Positions 36,327 to 47,800 of a DNA stretch of 64,000 bases are shown here, piece after piece; within the stretch, counting starts at the first letter, position 1, and each line of letters begins with the position of its first letter. The translations under genes and the position numbers were made by a program. Source of the DNA: Liolophura sinensis (lineage: Eukaryota > Mollusca > Polyplacophora > Chitonida > Chitonidae); NCBI RefSeq assembly GCF_032854445.1, contig NC_088301.1:49843116-49907115 (forward strand), given 5' to 3'. Under the pieces are notes generated by a model. That model had not been told where the DNA came from, made no database searches, and was given only the letters and a program-made list of their open reading frames with translations.

Positions 36327-37720
36327 ATGCTCAAGAATCTAGATGATTTTAGATGACCTGATCAGGGGTGGTGTTTGTCTTTTGCCTTGGATGTTACCAT
36401 TATATCGATCAATACGGTCGTTTCGAAAAAATGCATAATTTCACAGAATGACGTTTTCCATCCAAACTATACTTTATGGCTCAAGTAAACGTTAGAATTG
36501 CAGAAGCTTTAAAATTCCTGGATTTTATCCCTGTCCAAATTTCATAAGAAAATAATTGCTTTAAGATTTTAAACTTTAAAGGTTGAAATCGCTTATTTCA
36601 TTGTTTGCCGGAAATCCTGACTCCATTCACAGAAATCATGACTCCATTCACAGAAATCAAAATAATCCTCATTACAAATAATACATTAATAAAAACTCTA
36701 ACCACTAATGTAAACACAGGCCACATTGGTATTATGTATGAGTTCCATAGGTTCCAAAGGCTATCGTCTTAAGACTGCTAGAAATGACTATTGGGAAAAT
36801 TTACCTGACGTACATCGGGCTCTACGCAATCCTACAGCATGGATTTTCACAAAAATGAAAACACATTTCATTTCATAATGCAAGTCCTATATGTGCTGAC
36901 GAGAATGGTACTTTATGCGCCCAAATAAATTGCTGGAAAGAAATTCTTCTGGACATCTAACTCCCGAATTGGCTATTCGGGAGTTTGTTGTCCAGAAGAA
37001 TGTAGCGTTGTTTTTCGCCGTTATTTCTAATTATTCTTGAAAAAGGGCTAGGGGGTTGCATAAACATGTATCAATGACTTTCCGCTAAGCATGATACAGC
37101 CATTAACCCTTAACATCAGAGCGATGCTGAGACATATCTGTGTTCACTAGCATCTTAGGACTTTGAGGTGGAATCTTCTTTGAATTTAAATTTGAGGTTT
37201 AAATATCGACAAACGCTTTTCTATGTTACCTCTGTGGGAGCGTCTTTTTTGCATGTAATCTAAGCGTAAAGTCGCTACTCGTAGACATGAATGGGGCGTA
37301 AGGGTAAGTATTAAGCTATACAGGACGTATGCCTGCCCACGAGAGTTTGTTCTCATGATTGTACAAGCATTACTTTACCATTGAGATTAATAGCCACAAC
37401 ATTCATATCTTGCTAAGAGACTAAATGTATTTGTATTCCGGATTGACACGCAGACGCATGCGGGAGGCGCTCAAGTGGAAATAACGTTAGAGGATTACGA
37501 GAAAACAATATTCAAAATTTCTTTGTACGTATTTAAACTACTATCCTATACTAACTCATATTTGATGTTACAGGAGTGCAGGCATTAGTTATTACCTCCT
37601 TTTCCGAATATAATTACCACCTAGAAGGCTAATGATTGTAATGAATGGGAGTCTGGAGTAGCGGCTTTCAATGTTTAAGATTCAGTCAGTCAGAAACATT
37701 TGCGCTATATTTCTACGTAC
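36327..37720. other. Intergenic, one strong hairpin
   Basis: The only structured item seen is the inverted repeat at 36943-37001. No gene is supported. Confidence 0.4.
36943..37001. repeat. 59-bp near-perfect hairpin
   Basis: Two 27-base arms (beginning attcttctggac and ending gtccagaagaat) are complementary at 23 positions and flank a five-base loop, tggct. This stem is long enough to be a small-RNA precursor or a minimal fold-back element. There is no transcript evidence. Confidence 0.7.
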
Positions 37721-38590
37721 CTCTACGACAAGACGGATAGTTTCAATTTTGACAGTGTAAATTATCCTTAATTGGACAGCAATATACCAAAGGGTCCTGC
37801 ATATGGTGTGTACTTATCTCGCCTTGTAGCATTTTTTAGATCCCGCGTGTTGTGTGACAATTTCGATCAACGTCACAAGTTATTACTACAAAAACTAGTG
37901 TGTCAAGGTTATTCCATCAAATGCCTTCAGTCTAATTTTCTTAAGTTTTACAATGAGTATAATTCTCGTGTAAGCAATTATGGACAGAGCGTCCAGAATC
38001 TTTGGCGTTCTCCTTCATGATTGTATCAAATCCCACTTAACCCGGGGCTATTCATCGTCTTGCATTAGATCGCCACGTTGGATATATATCTGTATAACTC
38101 TTGCAATCAAAGCGCAAATGAGACACATGTTTCATTATCGACAACTTATACTGACTACAAAGAGTATTTCAATGAAGCTAATTCGACTCAGAAAACTGAG
38201 TCATATGACCAGATTAGCTAAGTCACAGACGACTTCTTTAAGTTTTCCGACTAACAAAATGAGTCAAAATATAACGTGATGAGCTTTTTGAATCAGCTGA
38301 TCTGGTCATAGGACTCGGTTTTTTAGTCGAATTAGCTTCATTGAATTACACAGATTTTCGAGTCAGTTAATCCAAACTTTTCGCTCAGTGGATGGTACGC
38401 GATTTATTTACTGATTTAAATGATTCGCCCAGAGCATTTATTTTCGTACTTTTTTTTACCTTTTTAGTTCTTTGGTAGTTTGTGTCAAACGTAGTTTTGG
38501 GCATTGGCCCTTGCGATTGTTGGCCGGGAACGTCATTATTAGTTGACGACTGGTATATGAATGTCTGTTTCTACACGCAGTTGATGTGGC
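37721..38590 (+). mobile_element. Family T retroelement 3' end: C-terminal coding remnant plus 3' tail
   Basis: A plus-strand frame reads Y-D-K-T-D-S-F-N-F-D then, after one stop (37771), L-D-S-N-I-P-K-G-P-A-Y-G-V-Y, R-H-K-L-L-L-Q-K-L-V-C-Q-G-Y and K-F-Y-N-E-Y-N-S, ending at 38020. In oyster, lancelet and cnidarian genomes this pattern follows the reverse-transcriptase domain of abundant retroelements, from memory of those families. The tail (38440-38590) is the sequence that recurs at least ten times in the window. The copy is 5'-truncated, carries a stop and is interrupted by a MITE-like inverted repeat at 38168-38346. Confidence 0.75.
38168..38346. mobile_element. ~180-bp MITE-like element nested in the retroelement tail
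   Basis: The left arm ttcaatgaagctaattcgac and the following gtcatatgaccagat are mirrored by the right arm atctggtcata with gtcgaattagcttcattgaa. The arms are about 46 bp with roughly four mismatches and a central loop of about 85 bp. TA lies directly outside both ends, consistent with a TA target duplication. The element splits family T sequence, so it inserted later. Confidence 0.75.
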
Positions 38591-40839
38591 TTAATGATAT
38601 GACAATAAGTATTTATTAATGTGGTTGAAGGTATTTCGAAATTGACTTACGCCGTACGGAATGATACAATATTAACTAGTTTGCATGAATTTATTTCAGT
38701 TAATATGGATTCCAACGTTTTTTTATTTAGGTAGATTAATTTTAATCATTTTCATTCCCGGTCTAAATAAAAAATTCACTGTATAACTCTGTATAATTAT
38801 TTTATGGAGCCCATTTTCCATTTTTGCGGTTCTCCCTTTTATAGTGTTTGTGACTAGAGATCATCATAAATACGAAGTGAAACACAAATGTACGTATTAA
38901 CGTCAGGAGCCAAATCCAAATAATAATTCGGTCCCACACCAGTGTTTCTTGTTTGTTCTTGTGTAATGCTTCATTCTCAGAAGTAAATATGAGGTTTGTT
39001 GTTTTTTTCACCGAGCAGTCTGATGTTGTTATATGGAGTACTTGATCGGTGTCACACAAGTGAAATGTTCACCATCAAAGAACATTGTAGGCATGTACAT
39101 CGCTGAAAAGAATATTAAAAAGAGTTCAAGCTGCCAATGATTTATCTAATTTAAACAAGGCATATGTGCCAAAAAAAATTCTATTTACAGTTGCATGCAG
39201 CTCGTATTCCATTTGGATTCAGTTTACAATCTGACCCAGTCGTATTCACAGTACGTCCTAGCGATGTGTCTTCCATTGTCCATCTATACACAAGGCATGG
39301 AAACAGTTGTACATTGCACTTAACCTGTCTTTTACCTTTAGAACGTTTTATATATATACCCCTGGTGACATACGTATTGTTTCCGACAGGTAACATTCAC
39401 CACTTCGCTAAACTGGCCCTAGAATTCTGGAAATAGCTTAGAACGCATCTGGTTTTTATCCGCGATTGGGGAGAAAATAGGTGAACGGAAGAGTGTTTCG
39501 GAAGAATGCAAAGTGCTTTATTTACACATTACGTAACGAAACCGATAGAAGGAAACTGCAGTCACAGAAAAGAGTGTGATGTTCGAGTTTGAGACAATAT
39601 TTATCCACTTCACAAACGCATTCCGCCCTCTCTTGGTTTCTATTCAAGAGTTAGGGCTAAGATATCGAGCTCCATTCCTGGCAAATGTCCTTGGTGTGGA
39701 CAAAACATGTCGAACATCTCTAACTACGGACAAGATACAAAGCTAGCTGTTTAAAGCATTACTCGTAAAACAAATCTATGTCTCTGTTTCGTCGGGGCGG
39801 GGGGGGGGGGGGGGGAAGCATTGAGTGACCATGAAGGGTGCAAGTAAATGTGACTCGAAAGTGGCAGTTTGTTTTACGATCGTATAAGTAATAAACATAC
39901 CGGAGTAAATAGCCACTATCGGCACAATAATATCCACACCATACTCTATGAGCTTGAACTCTATCAGCATTGAGGGTTAACATCATTTAAAGAAAGACAA
40001 TGCCGCTTTTATAATCTGCTTTTTAATTTCGCGTAACACTTATTCTCAGGACATACCTTGGATATATACACATATAATTATTTCATTATGATCAAAATAT
40101 TATACCAGAGCACATACTTGTTTGGCGATAAAATAAAGTGTGTCCCACACGACAATAGATAATGATGATATGTGTAAGTGACATATTATCTTATATTTGC
40201 TACCAATCGTTCTACAAATGTGTTTATCGATATAAATTTATATTTCATTCTCCCCTCTTGAGCATGGTGTACTTATCTTAAGCGCTTGAAGGTTTGTGCC
40301 ATTTTCGAATTGAATTGTGACCGCAGTCCATCTTTCTCTGAATGAATAGTTCGTACCACTTTCCAGTCAGTTGGCGCGAACTCCACAATAAATCTTAAGA
40401 GAAATGGAAACAGTTAAGTTGTCCGCCTAGAGTTACCGCCCTTAATCTGGTTTTAAAATCACAACTTAATGGACAAGAGCATCAAGGACATCACGAAACC
40501 TGTTTCTCTACCTAATATACAACAGACCAATAAACTTCCTATGATATAATGGCTATCAAGGCTAAATTCCAAATACCAGATCAGAAACTTGTAATTCGCT
40601 CAGTTTTAATCAAAATACATATGTAATTCAGTAGCACATTAATTCCACTTGGTTATTCAAACAAGTTGTAATAACTTCCAAGTAAAAAGTGTAGATTCTT
40701 ATCCATCACCATGTTCAATTCGTGATCCTCTCCGTCATTTTGAAATAGAACCTTCCAGATCAGGACCTTTGCATAAACATATACAGACATGGTAGGCCTG
40801 AATCTGACGGAACGTTATTAAAAAGGTCCCTGTGCATTT
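38591..40839. other. Intergenic, no supported gene
   Basis: A G-run of about 18 lies at 39797-39815. The plus-strand frame 39164-39436 begins after a fair acceptor (ttctatttacag) but has no recognised family. No other repeat was seen. Confidence 0.35.
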
Positions 40840-41115
40840 TTTAATGTTATTGTATGTTAAATGTCATAGACAACACAGCTTATTGAGTAATTCTAAACCG
40901 GTGACGTCTAATGAATTACAATTAACATCACTGCATTTTTTTAGCTAATTCTGCATAAGCCACAGTGTTAGGGGCGTGTAAGTTGCTACTATTTATGCAT
41001 TTACATGTATAGTCAGAATAAAATACTGACAGGTAAACTGACAAGCGGCCGTATTGCACCGTATTTCGCTGCTCTGAATCTACCCTCTACCTTGTACGTC
41101 TTTATTTATAATGTC
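40840..41115 (+). repeat. Family R repeat copy, nearly complete
   Basis: One of the fullest units: tttttaatgttattgtatgt, ctaaaccggtgacgtctaat, attgcaattaacatcact-like text, cataagccacagtgttaggg, ttgctactatttatgcattt, cagaataaaatactgacagg and cttgtacgtctttatttata. It is useful for building a consensus. Confidence 0.85.
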
Positions 41116-44100
41116 ACTGATTTGTATCGTCACTGTCCATATATTGTTTTGTGATTAACAGTCTGCGTCTGGTATTGTTGCATGGTATTGTCGAGTTCTC
41201 GCTCCACAAGTCATCACAATGTATGCAATTAAATCCATATTTACGGTGACAACGATCTTGTAGCATCAGTGTCAGTCTGATTTGGTCTCATGCAGGATAT
41301 TCTGAACTAGAGAGATGGGATGAAAACATTCGCTGTTTTGTCTCAAGCGTTCTTGGCTACTATTTTACCGTTTATCAGCGAACAATACATTTGCCAAAAG
41401 GGCATTCAAGTATTTCGAATTTTGGGATGCAATATTGAAAATTGGACTCGCGCAATCAAGTCCTGGAACATATTATCAAAAATAATGTGATAGGTTTGCT
41501 TATGTGCCAGCGTTGCTTATAAGATATAATAACGTGTACTGAATAAAGACAGAAACCGAGTGGCTTTATCTCATTGACTTTCATTTTCAAAATCTTATAA
41601 CTCAGAGGAAATACCAACCGACATAAAGGCAACGAACGATTCATACTCCGTTAACGGTTACCTCCCTTTATATGCTGCAGAATTCTATCAATAATAAAAC
41701 AGTCTGTTATCACAGGCTGACTTTTTACATTGTTATATTCACTTCGTGATTTTATGCTTTCTGTGGAAACTAATGCTAAATCCAAAATTTATATTATCTT
41801 GATATATATTTGAGAGAATGCTTTCGAACCTGATGTACAAGAATCAAGAATGTAGACAGTACTGCAATCAATGAATCATAAAATATATTACTGACGTTTG
41901 CCAAGTTGTGCAATGGAAAGATCGAGAATTATTCTTGATGCTTGAATTTGGTTTTGTTTTCCACATCATAAATGTAAACATGGAAAATAAGCGATAGAAG
42001 ATCTCACTTGGCAAGAAAAACGTAACAAGACAGTTAATCGACTTTGTCAAAAACCCATGCGGAAAACACGTTACAAGCCATGAAATATTTTGGTGAGTTT
42101 AGAGTTCCTCGGAATTTCCAAATTATTATCCTTTATCCGATTTATAGAAATTGCGTGAACTAACACGATACGTCGTTATAGCTTACTACCCCTTAACTAG
42201 AAACCAAATATGTGGAAATGATTTTGGTTCACGTCATCATATTTTCATTATGAAGGCAATTCCCAATGAAAACGCCTTAAAGTAGCAAAAGCTGCTTTTG
42301 ACCCTGCTTTTGTCTTTTCATAAAACAAAAATTATAAATCGCATCACTCCAATTGTTCACACACATGTTCTTCATTAATTCTATTTCACATTCAAGTTAG
42401 TTTCACTTGTTTATCTGTATGAAAAAAATACACCTCACTGCTGCACCGAAGTGAGACGATTTCCCAACTAGGTGCAACGATTTCATTAGTATTTTTGACA
42501 CCAACTATCGAACATACCATCTGTTCACAACATTTGAACCGCGCCGACATGTTTTGTGTATAACCATTAAATGCTTTGGCAAACGTCTTTATTTTCTCGA
42601 TATTATTCAGAACCTCCGAAGGAGTTATGTTGTTTTCAGATTGTTTTTGCTTGTCTGTGTGTCAGCAAATTTTTGGAATCAGTTATTGGCTAATTTGGAT
42701 GCGACTTGGAGCACAGCTTGGCCATCAGGCAAACATCAATACGTTACATTTTAGTGGTGATCAGGATCTAAAACTGGATCCGGATAATTTTTAAGCGATT
42801 CTTTAATCATCACGTCTAATGTTTGTTTGCAACATTATATTTGAGCACGGATTTTGTCGAAAATTTGTACGCAACTTGCCCTTGGTACAGTCTTCAATCC
42901 CTTATATTTTGATGCTTTGCATCCTTTTTAAACGACCTTTCGACATTACCAAAATACCTGTTCATTTTTCAGACGTATGTACTGAAAAGGTTTTGATAAA
43001 ATTTTGTGTTTAGCTTGGACATGGCTCATATACCAAGCAATCACATTTAGAGGGTGATCCCACATGTTTTAAACGATTCTCCACCATTGCGAGATAGGAC
43101 ACAAACGCAGGGTATTGTCCCCTTGTCGGTAGGATTGGATTTGTACATTTAGCTGTGGTGGGGGATTGCTCTGTCAAAGTGCATTTCTAGTATCAATATT
43201 AAAAGATCGATCATGGACAATTCATTAGTTACAGAAAACATACCGTGTATGCATACTAGGATTATTTCCAGTATGCCAACTGAAATTACCCTTTCTCGGG
43301 ATTCTACATCTGATGTCGACTGTTTTCCACTATGTTGTACATTTCTCAGCTAAAACAATCGCAATTGATATCAGGAGAAAATCGATTGTGAATTTACCAG
43401 TGTTTATTCTGCCAATTATTTATATCGTCACTGGGGCTTCACTGGCTCTCAACTATTAAGGCATGACCAATAGCCTTCATGTGTGCTTGTCAGCAGTTTT
43501 AATCAAGGCACAAAATACAGCTAATAGAAAGCTTGAATCTTATAGTCTACGATATAAAAATTCAAAAAAGAACTATATTTTATGCAATCAATGAAACATT
43601 TACATTTCTCTGGATATTGTTTATACGCTTTTATGTTAATTGATGCATTTAGCGGCAAAACGTCGATGTACGAGTGCTTGTTTCAGGCCTAGATAAGTTT
43701 TCGCAGTTGTTATTTCATCGTGTTCATAATTAGTTTCTATCTCTGTTTCTGGACCGATTACGTAAAGCGATTTTTGTATTAAGTAAAAATTTAAAACTTC
43801 ATTATAAAAGGCAGGTCTCTGAAATGCAATCATATCTGTGATAACATAACATCATAAATACAAACAATCTTTGTACCTAATTTTAGTATACGGTTGAAAA
43901 ATAGAGCACACATTTCAAATTTTGACAGAAGTTCGAATTGGTTTGTGACATTGGCTCCGCGTACGTAACACAGCACACCTTGGGGACATAATTTCATAGT
44001 GTATGTTGTAACTATGAATAAAAATTGGTACCTGTGGTACTTTCCTGGCTTTGTACACAGCAAGAAGTACTTACCAGCCCGATGTATTGCAGTATTTTGC

Positions 44101-44596
44101 GATTGGGTGACGCGTCATGTCTGAAGTTTTTATTTGACGTTCCCATCATGAGTCTGCACTATAGATATGTGGTGTGACGTTCCCATGAGTTTGAAATGTA
44201 TATATGTCGGCACTACACCAAGCAGACTACAAGGCACCAAATTAATGGAAGCGGATCACTCAGACTGAAACAGTTGAATTGTTCCCGGCAAACTAAGCTG
44301 GCAATGCTATGCCAAGCGTGTTTTCCATTGTAACATGTTTATTATAACGTCTTGTCATTGACGTTTTTGACAGATGCATGTTGCGAGAGTAATACTGGAC
44401 CCTGTACCTACTGTTTTAAGTGTCAGAAGGTATCGACTTGACATCTAAATATAAAGAAAAGAGTGTTTTTGGTAAATCTTTGCAATGTGCACTGCATTAG
44501 TTTCACGATAAATCCCCAAAAAGCTCAGTTGCCAAGTGGTATAGGAACAAAAGTAAGGTGTACACAACGATATCCATACACAAGGTAAATATATTT
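41116..44596. other. Intergenic, no supported gene
   Basis: AT-rich with scattered short frames (for example 42554-42794 and 43636-44063) that show no domain or splice pattern. No repeat family defined elsewhere in the window was recognised. Confidence 0.4.
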
Positions 44597-44602
44597 TTTA
44601 TT
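44597..44602 (-). terminator. Candidate polyadenylation signal of gene B
   Basis: AATAAA on the minus strand, the first canonical signal noticed downstream of the gene B stop codon. It would give a 3' untranslated region of about 1.15 kb; a non-canonical signal could lie nearer. Confidence 0.35.
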
Positions 44603-44657
44603 GAGTAATGTACCGTGCAAATATATTTGCTATTCACAAATGTCAAGATTTAACGAA

Positions 44658-44676
44658 GATATATATATATATATAC
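44658..44676. repeat. Short TA microsatellite
   Basis: About nine TA dinucleotides, inside the proposed 3' untranslated region of gene B. Confidence 0.75.
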
Positions 44677-45471
44677 AACAAATTGTAACAAAGGGCATAG
44701 CATTATAAAATGGAAAATAAGTTAGGTGTGCAATGAACAAAAAAAACAAACAAAACAAAAACAAGAGTTCAAGGTGTATGTACAACATATATAAAGCATA
44801 TCTGTGAAAGCTCATCCCAGGATTCCCTACCAATTCTTTTCTTTACGACAATAAACAATTCGACAGACCAAGAGCGATCAAAACAAAAGGTCGGGTTATA
44901 ACAGCAAAGGAAACGTCTGTCAACACTGCTGGAAAACAGGGCAATTAAATTTAAATAGGGCTCACATTGTAAACTTACAAGTGTTTACTGTATGAGTCGC
45001 CGATATCCCACTCACAATAAAAAACAATGACAATGAGATTATTGGAACAATGCAACTCTGTACACAAAATATAATTCTTAAGATATGCGTCTAGTGAATC
45101 TATTCACTCGCAGAGAAGTAGGATGAAGAGAACAATGACATTAAAATATTACTTTTCTCACAATTGAATATCACTTCCGTAGAACGAACTAGCAGCCCTA
45201 CTGTTACATTCGTCTTAAATACAAGCTGTAAGTTTGAAATGAATATTTCTATTGAGGCGAATTTTACAATGCCATTTTATACTTAGATAAACATTTTAAA
45301 ATACGTAAGACTCATAAAAGTTCATTTTTGAATCTCATTATATGTTTTATGTTAATACCAGTCTGTGAGAATTTCAGAACTTAAACTAAATAAGGGAATG
45401 GAAATTTAAACTGTTACTAAGTTAGGAAAGGCTTTGTGAAATTAGCTCATGGTCTTTACAACCAAGACGAC

Positions 45472-45683
45472 AGGTTTTTACACGTAATACCAAAACAATT
45501 CTGTCATTTATACAACGTTATGTATACCAAAAATCTGTAAACGTCATGACGATTCTAACTGCCTCACACTTAGCACGTTGTTTTACATCTGAGACAAAGG
45601 GTTTTTACACCTAATACGAAAACAATTCTTTCATTTACATAAAGTTATGTGTTCAGATCATGGCGATCCTAACTGCCTTACAC
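45472..45683. repeat. Tandem duplication in gene B 3' untranslated region
   Basis: Two diverged copies about 128 bp apart. Both contain ttttacac-taatac, aaaacaattct-tcattta, gttatgt, a form of catgacgatt and ctaactgcct. They lie just downstream of the stop codon and would be transcribed. Confidence 0.75.
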
Positions 45684-45748
45684 GTGTGTATATCTGTAAA
45701 ATTGTTTCAAAACAAATGGAAGTCAGTTTGATTTTTGAGCTTGTCCAG

Positions 45749-46710
45749 CTATGATGTCTTCTTACACTGAAATGCCTCAAACGTCTTGAGATCTGCTAAC
45801 GGTGTAGGCTTTCTTGTCCACTCGATGACTTGCGATACGGTCAGAAACCAGACATCGCTGAGTTGAGTTAGTTTCTCTATAAACTCTTGCATTGCATCCA
45901 AGGCATGCGGTGTCTGCTTAAACCACGAGGCATGGACAAAAATTCCCAAAGGCGCTCGGTTTTTAGTGTAATGCCGGAGAAAATTGTCTCGAAGGTATCT
46001 GAGAGCCATTTTTGTGGTTTTAGTTGGGACACATGAATCTGCCATTGAACATGCCCTACCGTCATTCCCATACAGTCGAGCAACGGGAACCTCCCACAAA
46101 CCTGGATAGGACTTCTTTGGTCTTGGCTCCACGCTGCTATACTTGCAATCTACCGGGTAGTCAAGAGTGAATGGCCAGACTGGAGAACGTTTGTCTCTCA
46201 ACAAATGACCAGTGACCATAGAGGAGTCATACAAATAATTGAAGTCCTGTAGAACTTTGTATTGGTTGTCACCTCCAATTTGCAAGAATGGTACTCTCAT
46301 GCCCTTGATGTCAGCATAAGGAATGCCAGCTTTTATCACAAGTTCCTCTCGCATACCTTCTATTTCGTCCTTAAAATCATTATAGGTGGCTGTTGCCCAC
46401 CACGAATGGGGGAATCGATAAGACTTACTGTGAGATGCAATCTCGTGGCCCATGTCATACAACTCCTTGACTTTTCCAAAGTCGGTTCCCACCTTGGAAA
46501 CGAAAAAGGTGGCTTTTATTGGGCATCCGTTGGGATTGGTTCTATCCTTTGTGAAAAGTTTACTGAAAAATTGGAAATTTTCGTCGTTAACTTTGTCGTC
46601 GAAGGTAAGCATTATCATCTGAGGGACTTTCTTAACAGGTAGACCTCCAGGGATGTCTGGTCCAGGACACCGGCATGCTGGCAACTTGCATTTGTCTTTG
46701 GGACATTTTG
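45749..46710 (-). CDS. Gene B exon 2: CE4 chitin deacetylase-like domain with altered zinc motif
   Basis: Encodes residues 249-568 of the second chitin deacetylase-like protein. The acceptor is ttctgattttcag in phase 1, so an alanine codon spans the junction; the frame is open to a TAG at 45749-45751. The Cys-rich lead C-K-L-P-A-C-R-C-P-G-P-D-I-P-G-G and the NodB fold match gene A closely. Motifs: T-F-D-D (284-287), R-V-P-F-L-Q-I-G-G-D-N-Q-Y, Y-D-S-S-M and G-I-F-V-H-A-S-W-F. The zinc motif reads H342-S-K-S-Y346, where gene A and the family have a second histidine; the codon is tat at 46418-46420. A conserved Trp before K-Y-S-S is Cys here (D-C-K-Y-S-S). Loss of a zinc ligand would be expected to weaken or abolish catalysis while leaving chitin binding through CBM14. 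The C-terminus, V-I-E-W-T-R-K-P-T-P-L and then F-Q-C-K-K-T-S, is the intact family ending. Confidence 0.93.
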
Positions 46711-47009
46711 CTGAAAATCAGAACAAAAAATACAATTAAAGCCCAACAGTGTCTCTTAAAGACCAACTTAGAGTTTCACCACATGTGTAAGCATAAAGAG
46801 ATACAGTATATATTCTGATTGGCTGGTGTGAGAGATAGGCATGCCCAGACTATGCCTTGCCTAAACTGAATTTTAGGCATGGTACATTTATTCAAGCATG
46901 ACCAAGGCTGCAAGATTTATCCCAGGAAAAACTCTCTCCCCTGTAACCAATGCGCGTCGATTTTGTATCCCTTCAAGATGGGACACGGCTTTACAACTTA
47001 TTATAAGGA

Positions 47010-47180
47010 TATTCCGCCTTTTATACGCTACTATTTAAGCATGAGCAGTTAGAACAAAACCCTAAACTAACCAAACTGACAAGGATTTCACCAATCAGAT
47101 ATGATTATTTGCAAACTATAACACCGCCTACCCTGCTTTGGTTTCAATTTCCATAATATTGTCTGTACATTATTAATATA
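47010..47180 (+). repeat. Family R partial copy in gene B intron
   Basis: Landmarks: ctactatttaagcatgagca, gttagaacaaaaccctaaac, aactgacaaggatttcacc and ctgctttggtttcaatttcc. Confidence 0.65.
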
Positions 47181-47639
47181 TTTAACAAATACAATATGCA
47201 TGTGAAAATGTAATCGTTAGCGAAGTAATCAAATCAAGTTTTAAAACAATATCCGAAGTGAAATTCCAAAAGACCATTTTCAACAATAGTTCTGGTATTA
47301 TAACCATTTTGACACGTCCAAAATTACAAAATATACACCAATGGTCTTATATCTTTGATATAAATGCCATTTCTTTTCCCTGCAAGACAAAGCTTGAGGG
47401 ACATTTGTCTCTAATCAATAGTCCGACCAATCTTAAAAATGTCAGACCGTTCTTATACCAGTTTGTCGCGAATCAGATCTGAATAGGGCCTATTCTCAAC
47501 TGTTCGCCAAATCACGTTTTTTCTCCGTATTTTAGGAAGTAGGATTCTTTCTATCCTTTCTTAAACGAAACAGCGATTGCGACTGATACAAAGGCCTTTC
47601 TTCGACTCTAGTCAAAAATAAGTTAGTGAACAGGGATAC

Positions 47640-47800
47640 TACTGAAAAGTGCATAAAGTGACATTGCATTTCAGACCACAGATGTGCAGATTACTGTTCT
47701 AACATGTGATACTTTGTTCAAAAGGCCGGATTTCACCGGTTTTGTGTGTGATCATTTGTCGTCGTTGCTCTGGTTTTACTCTTTGCTGTAGTATGTTTTT
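47640..47800 (+). repeat. Family R partial copy in gene B intron
   Basis: Landmarks: aaggccggatttcaccggtt, ttgtgtgtgatcatttgt and cgtcgttgctctggttttac. The middle of the unit is missing. Confidence 0.65.

Noticed and set aside
39164-39436. 90-codon frame after a fair splice acceptor, with a faint P450-like reading (F-G-F-S-L-Q, D-P-V-V-F, P-S-D-V)
   Set aside because: The similarity is too weak to claim by eye, no donor follows at the expected point, and the second half has no family pattern.
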